Shown one piece after another: positions 26,401 to 35,193 of a DNA stretch of 64,000 nt. A program made the position numbers and the translations under genes. Source of the DNA: Flavimarina sp. Hel_I_48 (GTDB lineage: Bacteria; Bacteroidota; Bacteroidia; Flavobacteriales; Flavobacteriaceae). Positions within the stretch are counted from its first letter, which is position 1; each line of letters starts with the position of its first letter. Location: the NCBI RefSeq assembly GCF_000733945.1, contig NZ_JPOL01000002.1, positions 2,233,001 to 2,297,000 on the forward strand, given 5' to 3'. The notes under the pieces are model-generated. The model had not been told where the DNA came from. It searched no databases and saw only the letters and a program-made list of their open reading frames with translations.

Positions 26401-26561
26401 CGTGTAACAAAGGGGCTATCAAGTTTGGAGATGTAAATATTCCTGATTCAGAGATATCTAAATTGAAGGACGATGACCGTAAATATTATCTGCTAGAAGA
26501 TATTGGTGTTAAACCGAATGTTTTTTATCATGTTAAGGTAAAAAACACAGCAGAAGCTTAA
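23466..26561 (+). CDS. actB: ACIII subunit ActB, molybdopterin-like/iron-sulfur protein
   Basis: A 1031-residue periplasm-facing subunit. A twin-arginine signal SRRDFLKYVG (about residue 53) and a following lipobox-like Cys (LAACEG) suggest Tat export and membrane anchoring. Residues ~60-740 resemble a molybdopterin oxidoreductase, a part which in ACIII is not known to carry Mo. A ferredoxin-like domain from ~775 contains four Cys clusters: CTGCGACVIAC, CQHCNHAPCETVC, CVGTRYCANNC and CSFC with CSNAC later, fitting three [4Fe-4S] and one [3Fe-4S] clusters. It starts 59 bases after actA. Confidence 0.94.
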   Translation: MSSNKKYWRSVEELKENSSIVETLKQNEFVEEIPTDEFLGNKESLEGSATSRRDFLKYVGFSTAAATLAACEGPVNKSIPYVVAPERITVGKADYYATTMANGFDFASILVKTREGRPIKIENNDMGNNIGNTNARVHASVLSLYDSKRLQEPKIKGEAASWEQLDKDLLSRLNSLNGKQIALLTPTFASPSTEKLIASFSSAYPNVNHVIYDTISESAALDAFESKYGSRALPDYDMSDAEMIVSVGADFLGDWQGGGYDSSYAQGRIPKNGKMSRHVQFEANMTLTGANADKRIMMTPMQQKQAVSAMHALIMGGNSTGLSGKMDEAVRNAAAQLRKAGSKGVFVTGVQDANAQMLALSINERLGSTIINTTKPKLIRQGSAQKVLKLVEDMNAGNVGALLAVDVNPAYSLPNVQEFKKGIKNVDLTVSFTMKEDETAILCEYLAPIPHYLEAWGDVEIKRGSVCLMQPTIRPLFNTRQFQDNLLIWTGANTSYYDYLKSNWGGSSKSFNQALQDGIVEMDASSSPTSENVQNESMSSSAGITVASAVAALSAQEQAASNNGFELTLYSSTSIGDGRQANNPWLQEMPDPITRTSWDNYLTMSKADAEALGVENEHVSNGALNGNYVNITVDGATLKNVPVFIQPGQAKGSVGLALGYGKKEAVQEEMQVGVNAYPLYKNFNTVQSVTIENAENGWHEFACVQLQNTMAGRADDIIKETTLEIFNTKDKGAWNHVGEVDYNHSEIDVRNPKADIWESFDTSLGPFFNLSIDLNACTGCGACVIACHSENNVPVVGKDEVRNFRDMHWLRIDRYYSSADTFEEETKNLEELPLMDSYSIVEEESYDNPEVAFQPVMCQHCNHAPCETVCPVAAIGHGRQGQNQMTYNRCVGTRYCANNCPYKVRRFNWFLYSENDEFPYNMSNDLGRMVLNPDVTVRSRGVMEKCSFCIQMTQKTILDAKREGRPIEDGEFSTACSNACNKGAIKFGDVNIPDSEISKLKDDDRKYYLLEDIGVKPNVFYHVKVKNTAEA

Positions 26562-26591
26562 ATCTAGTACAATAAATATCAATAAATTAAT

Positions 26592-28415
26592 ATGTCGTCA
26601 CATTACGAAGCACCTATAAGAGAGCCTTTAGTTCTAGGAGATAAATCCTACCATGACATTAGTGTTGATGTGGGAGCTCCCGTCTTGGGGAAGGCCAACA
26701 AATCATGGTGGATAGTATTTTCTATCGCACTTGTTGCGTTTTTATGGGGATTGGGCTGTATCGTTTATACCGTTTCAACAGGTATAGGCGTATGGGGTCT
26801 AAACAAAACAATTGGCTGGGCTTGGGATATTACCAACTTTGTATGGTGGGTAGGTATTGGCCACGCGGGTACTTTGATTTCTGCGGTTTTGCTGCTCTTC
26901 CGTCAGAAATGGCGTATGGCAATTAACCGTAGTGCGGAGGCAATGACCATCTTTGCGGTAGTGCAGGCAGGTCTTTTTCCTATTATTCACATGGGTCGCC
27001 CCTGGTTAGCATATTGGGTGTTGCCTATCCCTAACCAATTTGGTTCTCTATGGGTCAATTTTAACTCCCCATTACTTTGGGACGTTTTCGCGATATCAAC
27101 GTATCTTTCAGTATCCCTTGTATTTTGGTGGACCGGTCTGCTTCCTGACTTTGCTATGATTCGGGATAGGACTAACAGTCCCTTCCAGAAGAAAATTTAT
27201 ACAATACTAAGTTTTGGGTGGAGCGGTCGCGTTAAAGACTGGCAACGTTTTGAGGAAGTATCACTGGTTTTGGCAGGTCTTGCTACTCCACTTGTACTTT
27301 CTGTGCACACGATCGTATCTTTTGACTTTGCTACTTCCGTAGTACCTGGATGGCATAGTACTATATTCCCTCCCTATTTTGTTGCAGGGGCGATATTTTC
27401 TGGTTTCGCCATGGTGCAGACTCTTCTTTTGGTTATGAGAAAAGTATCCAACCTCGAAGATTATATTACGGTTACGCATATTGAGTTTATGAATAAAGTA
27501 ATACTTCTTACGGGAGGTATTGTTACAGTGGCATACCTGACGGAATACTTTATAGGATGGTACTCAGGTGTCCCTTATGAAAATTATACGTATTTGTCTT
27601 TTGGTGCAGCTACCGGTCCTTACTGGTGGGCATTCTGGGCACTTATAATATGTAACCTGATCGTTCCCCTTTCCTTATGGGTTAAGAAACTGAGAAGGAA
27701 TATAAAATGGACGTTTTTTGTTGCATTGGTCGTGAACATCGGTATGTGGTTTGAGCGATTCGATATCATTGTTATCTGTTTAAGTAAAGACCGTCTGACT
27801 TCTTCCTGGGCAATGTTTACCCCTACATTTGTTGACATTGGTATCTTTATCGGAACGATAGGCTTTTTCTTTGTATTATTTTTGCTATACGCAAGAACTT
27901 TCCCGGTAATTGCACAAGCAGAGGTGAAAACTATCCTAAAATCATCTGGTGCTAAATACAAAGCACTACGTGAAGCTGGTAAGGTTATGAATGGAAGTGA
28001 TAAGAGAACTTCCAGTAGTTACAAGGATTTTAATGTAATGGCAAGAACGCCTGTAGCCAACTCTTCTGTAAGTGAAGGCCGTAGTGGTTTTGATGATAAT
28101 AATCTGGAACATGAACCTACAGTTAATGCTGATGCGCTTATAGATAGCGAAGTTAAAAAGGATCAAATTGACCAAATGCTCGTTCGAGTAGGAAGATTCA
28201 ATCCAGCCAATCAAACTGCTGATGATCTTCAGAAAATCAGCAAAGTAGGTCCTGTAATGGAGCAGAACCTGCATCAGGTAGGTATCTACACCTACGATCA
28301 GGTTAGCAAAATGACAAAAAAGGATTACGATCTTCTGGATGATATCATACCTTCTTTCGCCGCACGGGCGGAACGTGATGATTGGGCAGATCAAGCAACA
28401 AAACTTAAAAAATAA
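26592..28415 (+). CDS. actC: ACIII subunit ActC (NrfD/PsrC-like quinol-binding membrane protein) with C-terminal extension
   Basis: A 607-residue polytopic protein of the NrfD/PsrC family, which binds quinol in ACIII. About ten helices fill residues 45-440 (WIVFSIALVAFLWGLGC, VPGWHSTIFPPYFVAGAIFSG and others). After the last helix a ~70-residue linker leads to an extra domain at about residues 512-607, with a helix-hairpin-helix-like core (DDLQKISKVGPVMEQNLHQVGIYTYDQVSKM). That extension is soluble, highly charged and not part of the canonical subunit. It starts 30 bases after actB and ends 4 bases before actD. Confidence 0.92.
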   Translation: MSSHYEAPIREPLVLGDKSYHDISVDVGAPVLGKANKSWWIVFSIALVAFLWGLGCIVYTVSTGIGVWGLNKTIGWAWDITNFVWWVGIGHAGTLISAVLLLFRQKWRMAINRSAEAMTIFAVVQAGLFPIIHMGRPWLAYWVLPIPNQFGSLWVNFNSPLLWDVFAISTYLSVSLVFWWTGLLPDFAMIRDRTNSPFQKKIYTILSFGWSGRVKDWQRFEEVSLVLAGLATPLVLSVHTIVSFDFATSVVPGWHSTIFPPYFVAGAIFSGFAMVQTLLLVMRKVSNLEDYITVTHIEFMNKVILLTGGIVTVAYLTEYFIGWYSGVPYENYTYLSFGAATGPYWWAFWALIICNLIVPLSLWVKKLRRNIKWTFFVALVVNIGMWFERFDIIVICLSKDRLTSSWAMFTPTFVDIGIFIGTIGFFFVLFLLYARTFPVIAQAEVKTILKSSGAKYKALREAGKVMNGSDKRTSSSYKDFNVMARTPVANSSVSEGRSGFDDNNLEHEPTVNADALIDSEVKKDQIDQMLVRVGRFNPANQTADDLQKISKVGPVMEQNLHQVGIYTYDQVSKMTKKDYDLLDDIIPSFAARAERDDWADQATKLKK

Positions 28416-28419
28416 GAAT

Positions 28420-28956
28420 ATGGCATCGCCAAATGTTATCCATGTACTTTATAACGATGACGACATTCTAATGAATGCTGTCAAAGAAATTCGTGCAAAT
28501 CATTATACGATCGAAGAAGTGTATACACCTTTTCCTGTGCATGGTCTTGATAAGGCTATGGGTCTAGCACCTACACGTCTCGCTATCACTTCCTTTATGT
28601 ATGGCCTTGTGGGCTTGAGTGTGGCGGTTTTAATGATGAATTATATAATGATCGAAGACTGGCCACGAAATATAGGTGGTAAGCCAAGTTTTAGTTTTCA
28701 CCAGAATATGCCGGCATTCGTACCGATTATGTTTGAACTTACCGTATTTTTCGCGGCGCATTTAATGGTAATTACTTTTTATATGCGCAGTAAGATATGG
28801 CCTTTCAAAAAACCCGAAAATCCAGATTTGCGAACTACAGATGACCATTTTCTAGTTGAAATGCATATTGGAGACAATGATCTTGAGAAGGTGTCTAAGT
28901 TTCTTAGGGATACCGGTGCAGCAGAAATCAGTTTAGTTCATAATGAAGAAGCTTAA
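28420..28956 (+). CDS. actD: ACIII subunit ActD (DUF3341)
   Basis: A 178-residue membrane subunit of alternative complex III. The start at 28420 (MASPNVIHVLYND) is chosen because it follows the actC stop by 4 bases and begins the conserved cytoplasmic domain (DILMNAVKEIRANHYTIEEVYTPFPVHGLD). Two membrane helices follow (about 58-77 and 97-118), typical of DUF3341, with a short soluble C-terminus. No cofactor is bound. Confidence 0.93.
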   Translation: MASPNVIHVLYNDDDILMNAVKEIRANHYTIEEVYTPFPVHGLDKAMGLAPTRLAITSFMYGLVGLSVAVLMMNYIMIEDWPRNIGGKPSFSFHQNMPAFVPIMFELTVFFAAHLMVITFYMRSKIWPFKKPENPDLRTTDDHFLVEMHIGDNDLEKVSKFLRDTGAAEISLVHNEEA

Positions 28957-28959
28957 TAA

Positions 28960-29634
28960 ATGAAGAAATCAATCCAAATAATGCTAGTGACCGCTATGGT
29001 AGGTTTTCTAACCTCCTGCCAGAATACTGGGGAACCTAACTATCAGTATATGCCAAACATGTATCAAGAAGTTAGCTACGAGGCATATGGGAATTATGAG
29101 GTATTTCCTAGTGGAATGGAAGCGATGATACCTGCCGAAGGTTCTGTCTCCCGAGGATGGATGCCCTACGAGTATGACAACGATAGGGAAGGGTATGAGG
29201 CGGCGAAGACCAACTTGAAGAACCCTATCCCTTTTACTGAGGATAACGTAAATGAAGGGAAAGCCCTTTACACAACGTATTGTGCCGTATGTCATGGCGA
29301 CCAGGGCAATGGTAAAGGTATTCTTGCACAACGCGAGAAAATTTTAGGTATACCTGCTTATAATGATGAAGGACGGGCTATTACAGAAGGTAGTGTTTAC
29401 CATGTGATGTATTATGGCATAAACAACATGGGTTCTTATGCATCACAGACAACAGAGAATGAACTTTGGCAAATCAATCATTACGTTATGATTTTAAAGG
29501 ATAAGCTGAACGGTAATCCCGAACGTCCTTTTGAAAATTCAGGTTCTTCAGACAATGAAGTTCAAATGACAGCTAGTAATGCTAACGCTGGAAGCAATGC
29601 CGACGATGCTGAAGCAACTGTAAAAAATCAATAA
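28960..29634 (+). CDS. actE: ACIII subunit ActE, monoheme cytochrome c lipoprotein
   Basis: A 224-residue lipoprotein: signal peptide with lipobox FLTSC (Cys about residue 20), then a periplasmic cytochrome c domain with the single heme motif CAVCHG (about residue 108) and a likely axial Met further on (VMYYGINNMGSY). The N-terminal region YMPNMYQEVSYEAYGNYEVF is characteristic of ActE. A disordered Asn/Ala/Asp-rich tail ends the protein. It starts 3 bases after the actD stop and should hand electrons on toward the oxidase. Confidence 0.93.
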   Translation: MKKSIQIMLVTAMVGFLTSCQNTGEPNYQYMPNMYQEVSYEAYGNYEVFPSGMEAMIPAEGSVSRGWMPYEYDNDREGYEAAKTNLKNPIPFTEDNVNEGKALYTTYCAVCHGDQGNGKGILAQREKILGIPAYNDEGRAITEGSVYHVMYYGINNMGSYASQTTENELWQINHYVMILKDKLNGNPERPFENSGSSDNEVQMTASNANAGSNADDAEATVKNQ

Positions 29635-29657
29635 TACACCTCAGGAGAACTATACTT

Positions 29658-31049
29658 ATGTACACTTTATCTAGTAAATTAAGAATCTTTTCCATAATTA
29701 TTATGGTGCTCGGCCTGGTAGGTTTGGTATTCGGTTTTATTTCGGTTCCTTCCACTATAGAGGAAGCCAAAGCCGCGATGACTACTTCCCATGAAGGTGA
29801 ATCTCATGGAGAAGCAACGAATGAACATGCTTCGGATGCACACCATGAGGAAGAAGCCAGTTTCGTTGATATGGCTCGAGGGGAAGAAGGATATTCTGAA
29901 GCAGCAATGTCTAAATCCAAGGATTCTGGCACAGCAGAACATCATAGTGATGAAGAACATATGGGTCACGTCTTGCACCAGATGCAAACTAAACCTTGGT
30001 CTGCTTTATTTGTCGCTGCATTTTTCTTTATGATGATTGCTTTGGGTACGCTGGTATTCTATGCTATTCAATATGCATCACAATCAGGGTGGTCACCAGT
30101 GCTATATCGTGTTATGGAAGGTATTACTTCCTATTTGTTGCCTGGATCTATAATTGTAGTGCTCATCGTTCTCTTTGCAGGAACACATTTTTACCCTTGG
30201 CAGGACCATGAACTGGTGGCCGAAGATAGTATCCTACAAGGAAAGTCTGGTTATCTTAACTTTCCATTCTTCATTATAAGGGCAGTTGTTTATTTGATCG
30301 GGTGGAACCTTTTCCGCTATTTTTCAAGAAGAAATTCTTTATTACAGGATACTGCCAATGACATTGAGCCTTACAAGAAGAATTTTAAATATTCTGTATT
30401 ATTCCTGGCCTTTTTCCTGGCAACGGAATCGATGATGGCGTGGGACTGGTTCATGTCTATGACTCCGCACTGGTTCAGCACCTTATTTGCCTGGTATATT
30501 CTTGCAAGTATCTTGGTTTCGGCAGTTACTGTTATAGCTTTAGTAACCATATTTTTAAAAGGTCTTGGTCACTTGGATTTTGTAAATGACAGTCACTTGC
30601 ATGACCTGGCCAAGTTTATGTTCGGTTTCAGTATATTCTGGACCTACTTATGGTTCGGTCAATTCATGTTGATCTGGTATGCAAATATTCCAGAAGAGGT
30701 CACCTATTTTATTTTAAGAATTCAGGAGTACAACTTGCTGTTTTTTGGGATGCTAGTGCTTAACTTTGTGTTCCCTATTTTAATGCTTATGAACAGCGAT
30801 TATAAGCGCGTACCATGGTTTGTTGTTATGGCGGGAGTGATCATTCTAGTAGGACATTATATAGATATATTTTTACTTGTTATGCCCTCTACTGTTGGGC
30901 CATACTGGTCTTTTGGAATTACGGAAATTGCAGCAGTACTTTTCTTTTTAGGTCTTTTCATTTTTATTGTGGGGACCGGTCTTGGAAAAGTATCCCTGCG
31001 ACCCAGAAGAAATCCATATATTGTGGAGAGCGAGCATTACCATTATTAA
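29658..31049 (+). CDS. actF: ACIII subunit ActF (NrfD-related membrane protein)
   Basis: A 463-residue polytopic membrane subunit, distantly related to ActC. One N-terminal helix (about 8-30) precedes a ~80-residue extramembrane loop very rich in His, Glu, Asp and Ser (about 35-110, with runs such as DAHHEEE and EHHSDEEHMGH). About nine further helices follow (from about 115). ActF supports the complex and the proton-pathway side of ACIII. Whether the His-rich loop binds metal is unknown. It lies 24 bases after actE and 27 before coxB. Confidence 0.92.
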   Translation: MYTLSSKLRIFSIIIMVLGLVGLVFGFISVPSTIEEAKAAMTTSHEGESHGEATNEHASDAHHEEEASFVDMARGEEGYSEAAMSKSKDSGTAEHHSDEEHMGHVLHQMQTKPWSALFVAAFFFMMIALGTLVFYAIQYASQSGWSPVLYRVMEGITSYLLPGSIIVVLIVLFAGTHFYPWQDHELVAEDSILQGKSGYLNFPFFIIRAVVYLIGWNLFRYFSRRNSLLQDTANDIEPYKKNFKYSVLFLAFFLATESMMAWDWFMSMTPHWFSTLFAWYILASILVSAVTVIALVTIFLKGLGHLDFVNDSHLHDLAKFMFGFSIFWTYLWFGQFMLIWYANIPEEVTYFILRIQEYNLLFFGMLVLNFVFPILMLMNSDYKRVPWFVVMAGVIILVGHYIDIFLLVMPSTVGPYWSFGITEIAAVLFFLGLFIFIVGTGLGKVSLRPRRNPYIVESEHYHY

Positions 31050-31076
31050 TAGCAACGACAAAGAAAAGAGACTCAA

Positions 31077-32153
31077 ATGACCGTTTTTTTAGTACTTATA
31101 GTAATTATTCTTTTTGCTATTGCCATTTGGCAAATGAGCAAGATTTACAAGCTTTCTAAGCCTGTCAATAAGGATAGTAGTTTTCAGCACGAAGTTGCTA
31201 ATGATAAGGATAACCGTATCAATGCAAAATTGATGCTTATGTTCCTCATTTTTATGTACTTTTTGATGGGGTATTGTTTTTGGTATTACTCCAGATTTTA
31301 TCTTCCAGAGGCTTCATCAGATCATGGCGGACTTTATGATAGCTTATTTTTTATAACCCTTGCGGTAATAATGTTTGTGCAATTGGTTACACAGGTTTTA
31401 ATTCACTGGTTTTCCTATAAATATCATGGGAAAAAAGGAAGAAGAGCATTATTTTATGCTGACAATGATAAATTAGAGTTTATCTGGACCATTATCCCGG
31501 TAATAGTTCTTTCTGGATTGATTATATATGGATTGTTTACCTGGTCTGATATTATGAACTTTGAGAAAGACGAAGATGCACTTGTTGTAGAGCTTTATGC
31601 GCAACGTTTCAACTGGAAGGCCAGATATGCCGGAGAAGATAGAATATTAGGTAATGCTAATGTTCGCTTTATCGAAGGTGTTAATACTGTAGGTGTTGAT
31701 GCCAGTGATGATGATGGAATGGATGACGTTATCACTCAGGAGTTACATTTACCTGTAGGGAAACAGGTCGTTTTTAAACTGCGTTCTCAGGATGTATTGC
31801 ACTCCGCATATATGCCTCATTTTAGGGCTCAAATGAACGTGGTTCCTGGGATGATTACTCAATTCTCATTCACTCCTACTGTTACCACAAAAGAGATCCG
31901 TGAAACTGATTATATTAAGGATAAAATGAGAAGGATCCAAAAAATCAGGACTGAAAAGAGTAAGGAGCTTGTAGCTTCTGGTCAGGCACAACTTGATGAT
32001 TATGAAAATTTTGATTACTATTTGTTATGTAATAAAATTTGTGGTCAGAGTCATTACAACATGCAAATGAAGATCGTAGTGGAAACGCAGGAGGAATATG
32101 AGGAGTGGATAGCTACTCAAAAGACTTTTAAGCAAACGATCGCACAACAGTAA
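31077..32153 (+). CDS. coxB: Cytochrome c oxidase subunit II
   Basis: A 358-residue subunit II carrying the CuA centre that receives electrons for the oxidase. Three hydrophobic helices are seen: one at the extreme N-terminus (about 2-22) and two in the subunit II anchor (about 56-78 and 85-107, then 140-160 near TIIPVIVLSGLII). The CuA ligands are visible in the cupredoxin domain: His in VLHSAYMPHF (about 240) and the cluster CNKICGQSHYNM (about 316-327). No heme c domain is fused, so it is an aa3-type rather than caa3-type subunit. It directly follows the ACIII genes. Confidence 0.95.
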   Translation: MTVFLVLIVIILFAIAIWQMSKIYKLSKPVNKDSSFQHEVANDKDNRINAKLMLMFLIFMYFLMGYCFWYYSRFYLPEASSDHGGLYDSLFFITLAVIMFVQLVTQVLIHWFSYKYHGKKGRRALFYADNDKLEFIWTIIPVIVLSGLIIYGLFTWSDIMNFEKDEDALVVELYAQRFNWKARYAGEDRILGNANVRFIEGVNTVGVDASDDDGMDDVITQELHLPVGKQVVFKLRSQDVLHSAYMPHFRAQMNVVPGMITQFSFTPTVTTKEIRETDYIKDKMRRIQKIRTEKSKELVASGQAQLDDYENFDYYLLCNKICGQSHYNMQMKIVVETQEEYEEWIATQKTFKQTIAQQ

Positions 32154-32181
32154 AAAAATTGTTTTTAAAGAATAGAACTAT

Positions 32182-34005
32182 ATGTCAGCACACGCACCAG
32201 CATTAGACCACGGTCATGATGATCATGCGCATCATCATAAACAGACTTTCATAACTAAATATATTTTTAGTACAGATCATAAAATGATCTCAAGACAATA
32301 CCTAATAACTGGTATTTTCATGGGATTCATTGGTATCGCAATGTCCCTTCTTTTTAGGATGCAATTAGCGTGGCCAGGTGAAAAGTTTGCCATTTTCGAA
32401 GTATTACTTGGTAAATGGGCGCCTGACGGTGTCATGGATCCAAGTATTTATCTTTCTTTGGTTACTATTCACGGTACCATTATGGTATTCTTCGTACTTA
32501 CAGCTGGTTTGAGTGGTACGTTTAGTAACCTATTGATTCCACTTCAAATAGGTGCCCGGGACATGGCTTCAGGGTTTTTGAATATGGTATCTTATTGGTT
32601 GTTTTTCTTATCATCCATCATAATGCTGAGTTCTTTATTCGTTGAATCTGGACCTGCAGCTGCAGGCTGGACAATATATCCACCTTTAAGTGCCTTACCA
32701 GAATCAATCCCGGCAGCTGGTCTGGGGATGACTTTATGGTTGGTATCTATGGCTGTATTTATTGCATCTTCATTATTAGGTTCTTTAAATTATATAGTGA
32801 CCGTCATAAACTTAAGAACTAAAGGTATGTCTATGACTAGACTACCTCTTACGATTTGGGCGTTCTTTGTTACTGCTATTATTGGTGTCGTATCGTTCCC
32901 GGTTTTGGTATCTGCGGTTTTACTTCTTATAATGGACCGTAGTTTTGGAACCTCTTTTTACTTATCTGATATTTATATAGGTGGTGAGGTGTTGCATAAC
33001 AGTGGTGGATCTCCGGTTTTATTTGAACACCTTTTTTGGTTCCTGGGTCACCCAGAAGTTTATATCGTACTGTTGCCAGCGCTTGGTATTACTTCGGAAA
33101 TTATTGCAACAAATTCCCGTAAACCTATTTTCGGTTATAGGGCCATGGTTGCCTCTATTCTAGCAATCGCATTTTTATCTACGATTGTATGGGGACACCA
33201 CATGTTTGTCTCTGGTATGAATCCATTTTTAGGATCTGTATTTACTTTTACAACTTTATTAATTGCAATTCCTTCGGGAGTTAAAGCGTTCAACTATATA
33301 ACCACTTTATGGAAGGGTAATCTTCAGATGAACCCAGGCATGCTGTTTTCCATAGGTCTTGTTTCTACGTTCATTACTGGTGGTCTTACGGGTATTATTC
33401 TTGGGGATAGCACACTTGATATAAACGTACATGATACTTATTTTGTGGTAGCTCACTTTCACCTGGTAATGGGTATATCTGCACTTTATGGACTTTTCGC
33501 TGGAGTGTATCACTGGTTCCCTAAAATGTTTGAAGGCAAGATGATGAACAAGAATTTAGGCTATCTCCACTTTTGGGTGACTGCTATAGGTTCTTACGCT
33601 ATCTTTTTTCCCATGCACTTTATCGGGATGGCAGGACTTCCAAGACGATATTATTCTAACACGGCTTTTCCATATTTTGATGATCTTGCAGATGTAAATG
33701 TTATGATCACCATTGCGGCACTTGTTACTGGCGCTGTACAATTGGTCTTCCTTTACAATTTCTTCCATTCTATGTTCTACGGAAAAATAGGAGCTAAGAA
33801 TCCATGGAGGTCTAATACATTGGAATGGACTACAGAGCATAAGCATATTCATGGTAACTGGGAAGGTGCGATTCCTCATGTATACAGATGGGCCTACGAC
33901 TATAGTAAGCTTAACGAAGACGAGGATGACTACGTAATCGCTGGTCAGGATTATACTCCACAGAATATTCCACTTCAGGAAAATGAGGAAGAGATGAATC
34001 ACTAA
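32182..34005 (+). CDS. coxA: Cytochrome c oxidase subunit I
   Basis: A 607-residue heme-copper oxidase catalytic subunit that reduces O2 to water. After a His-rich N-terminal tail (HGHDDHAHHH) there are twelve membrane helices. Heme a ligands lie in TIHGTIMVF (about residue 96) and HFHLVMG (about 425); CuB ligands are in GHPEVYIVLLP (about 289, with the His-Tyr cross-link pair) and WGHHMF (about 337); the heme a3 ligand is in HDTYFVVAHFH. Subunit III is not fused and does not follow, so it must be encoded elsewhere. A terminator follows the stop. Confidence 0.97.
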   Translation: MSAHAPALDHGHDDHAHHHKQTFITKYIFSTDHKMISRQYLITGIFMGFIGIAMSLLFRMQLAWPGEKFAIFEVLLGKWAPDGVMDPSIYLSLVTIHGTIMVFFVLTAGLSGTFSNLLIPLQIGARDMASGFLNMVSYWLFFLSSIIMLSSLFVESGPAAAGWTIYPPLSALPESIPAAGLGMTLWLVSMAVFIASSLLGSLNYIVTVINLRTKGMSMTRLPLTIWAFFVTAIIGVVSFPVLVSAVLLLIMDRSFGTSFYLSDIYIGGEVLHNSGGSPVLFEHLFWFLGHPEVYIVLLPALGITSEIIATNSRKPIFGYRAMVASILAIAFLSTIVWGHHMFVSGMNPFLGSVFTFTTLLIAIPSGVKAFNYITTLWKGNLQMNPGMLFSIGLVSTFITGGLTGIILGDSTLDINVHDTYFVVAHFHLVMGISALYGLFAGVYHWFPKMFEGKMMNKNLGYLHFWVTAIGSYAIFFPMHFIGMAGLPRRYYSNTAFPYFDDLADVNVMITIAALVTGAVQLVFLYNFFHSMFYGKIGAKNPWRSNTLEWTTEHKHIHGNWEGAIPHVYRWAYDYSKLNEDEDDYVIAGQDYTPQNIPLQENEEEMNH

Positions 34006-34029
34006 ATATCTTTGATTTCTATAAAATTT

Positions 34030-34060
34030 AAGACCCGTTCCATGTAGGAACGGGTCTTTT
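34030..34060 (+). terminator. Intrinsic terminator of the ACIII-cox operon
   Basis: AGACCCGTTCC and GGAACGGGTCT form a perfect 11-bp stem with a 5-base loop and a T tract, 25 bases after the coxA stop. Confidence 0.88.
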
Positions 34061-34146
34061 GATTTGAAAGGTTTTAAATATTCTTCTATTTATTCTTTTC
34101 CATTTCTATAGTAAATAATAACAAACAAGAGCTTGATTCGTTTTCT

Positions 34147-34154
34147 TATATTTG
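34147..34154 (+). promoter_or_regulatory. -7 element (TATATTTG) directly before ruvB
   Basis: An exact TAnnTTTG ends only 4 bases before the ruvB ATG. If used, transcription would begin at or next to the start codon, giving a leaderless mRNA. No TTG at 19-bp spacing is present. Confidence 0.42.
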
Positions 34155-34158
34155 ATGT

Positions 34159-35181
34159 ATGAATGAACATCTTGATCCCACTGGTGAGAACCTTTCAAAT
34201 ACGGAGCATGATATAGAACGTGCCCTACGTCCTGTAAACTTTGACGATTTTGCCGGGCAGGATCAGGTGCTTGAAAATCTTAAGGTATTTGTGGAGGCTG
34301 CAAACCGCAGGGGCGAGGCGCTTGATCATACCCTTTTTCATGGACCTCCGGGACTGGGTAAAACTACACTCGCCAATATACTTGCAAATGAGCTTGGGGT
34401 CAGTATCAAAATAACCTCTGGTCCCGTACTTGATAAACCTGGTGATCTGGCAGGTTTGCTTACAAATCTTGAAGAGCGGGATGTCCTTTTTATAGATGAA
34501 ATTCATCGTCTCAGCCCTATAGTTGAAGAGTATTTATATTCAGCTATGGAAGATTACAAGATCGATATCATGATAGAAAGTGGGCCAAATGCCCGCACCG
34601 TACAGATTAATCTTAATCCATTTACCTTAATTGGCGCGACTACCCGTTCCGGTTTATTAACTGCGCCTATGCGTGCGCGTTTTGGTATTGCTTCGCGGCT
34701 GGAGTATTACAGTACAGAATTGTTGACCACGATCGTAGAACGCAGTTCAGAGATTTTAAATGTTCCCATAGCGCTTGATGCCGCTATTGAAATTGCCGGT
34801 CGTAGCCGGGGTACACCACGTATTGCAAATGCCCTTTTACGTCGTGTTCGTGATTTTGCCCAGATCAAAGGCAATGGATCCATAGATCTTGAAATCGCTA
34901 AATACAGTCTGAAGGCATTAAATGTTGACGCGCATGGCCTCGATGAGATGGATAATAAAATCCTGCGTACCATCATAGACAAATTCAAGGGCGGTCCGGT
35001 AGGAATTACCACCATTGCTACCGCTGTTTCTGAAAGTCCGGAGACCATTGAAGAAGTATACGAACCTTTCCTAATTCAGCAAGGGTTTATCATGCGTACC
35101 CCACGGGGTCGGGAAGTAACGGAAGCGGCCTACAAACATTTAGGACGCGTTAAAAATAATATCCAGGGGGGCTTATTTTAA
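34159..35181 (+). CDS. ruvB: Holliday junction branch migration helicase RuvB
   Basis: A 340-residue AAA+ motor that drives branch migration with RuvA during recombination and repair. Visible motifs are Walker [14 protein letters not shown], Walker [12 protein letters not shown], the sensor/arginine-finger region [17 protein letters not shown], and the C-terminal winged-helix part ([21 protein letters not shown]). Length and motifs are standard. It leads a group ruvB-P450-queG with gaps of 12 and 2 bases. Confidence 0.97.
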   Translation: MNEHLDPTGENLSNTEHDIERALRPVNFDDFAGQDQVLENLKVFVEAANRRGEALDHTLFHGPPGLGKTTLANILANELGVSIKITSGPVLDKPGDLAGLLTNLEERDVLFIDEIHRLSPIVEEYLYSAMEDYKIDIMIESGPNARTVQINLNPFTLIGATTRSGLLTAPMRARFGIASRLEYYSTELLTTIVERSSEILNVPIALDAAIEIAGRSRGTPRIANALLRRVRDFAQIKGNGSIDLEIAKYSLKALNVDAHGLDEMDNKILRTIIDKFKGGPVGITTIATAVSESPETIEEVYEPFLIQQGFIMRTPRGREVTEAAYKHLGRVKNNIQGGLF

Positions 35182-35193
35182 AAGTTTTGCTTT

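Noticed and set aside
28339..28419. Longer start of actD overlapping actC
   Set aside because: The extra 27 residues come from another frame of the actC end; the ATG at 28420 begins the conserved domain.
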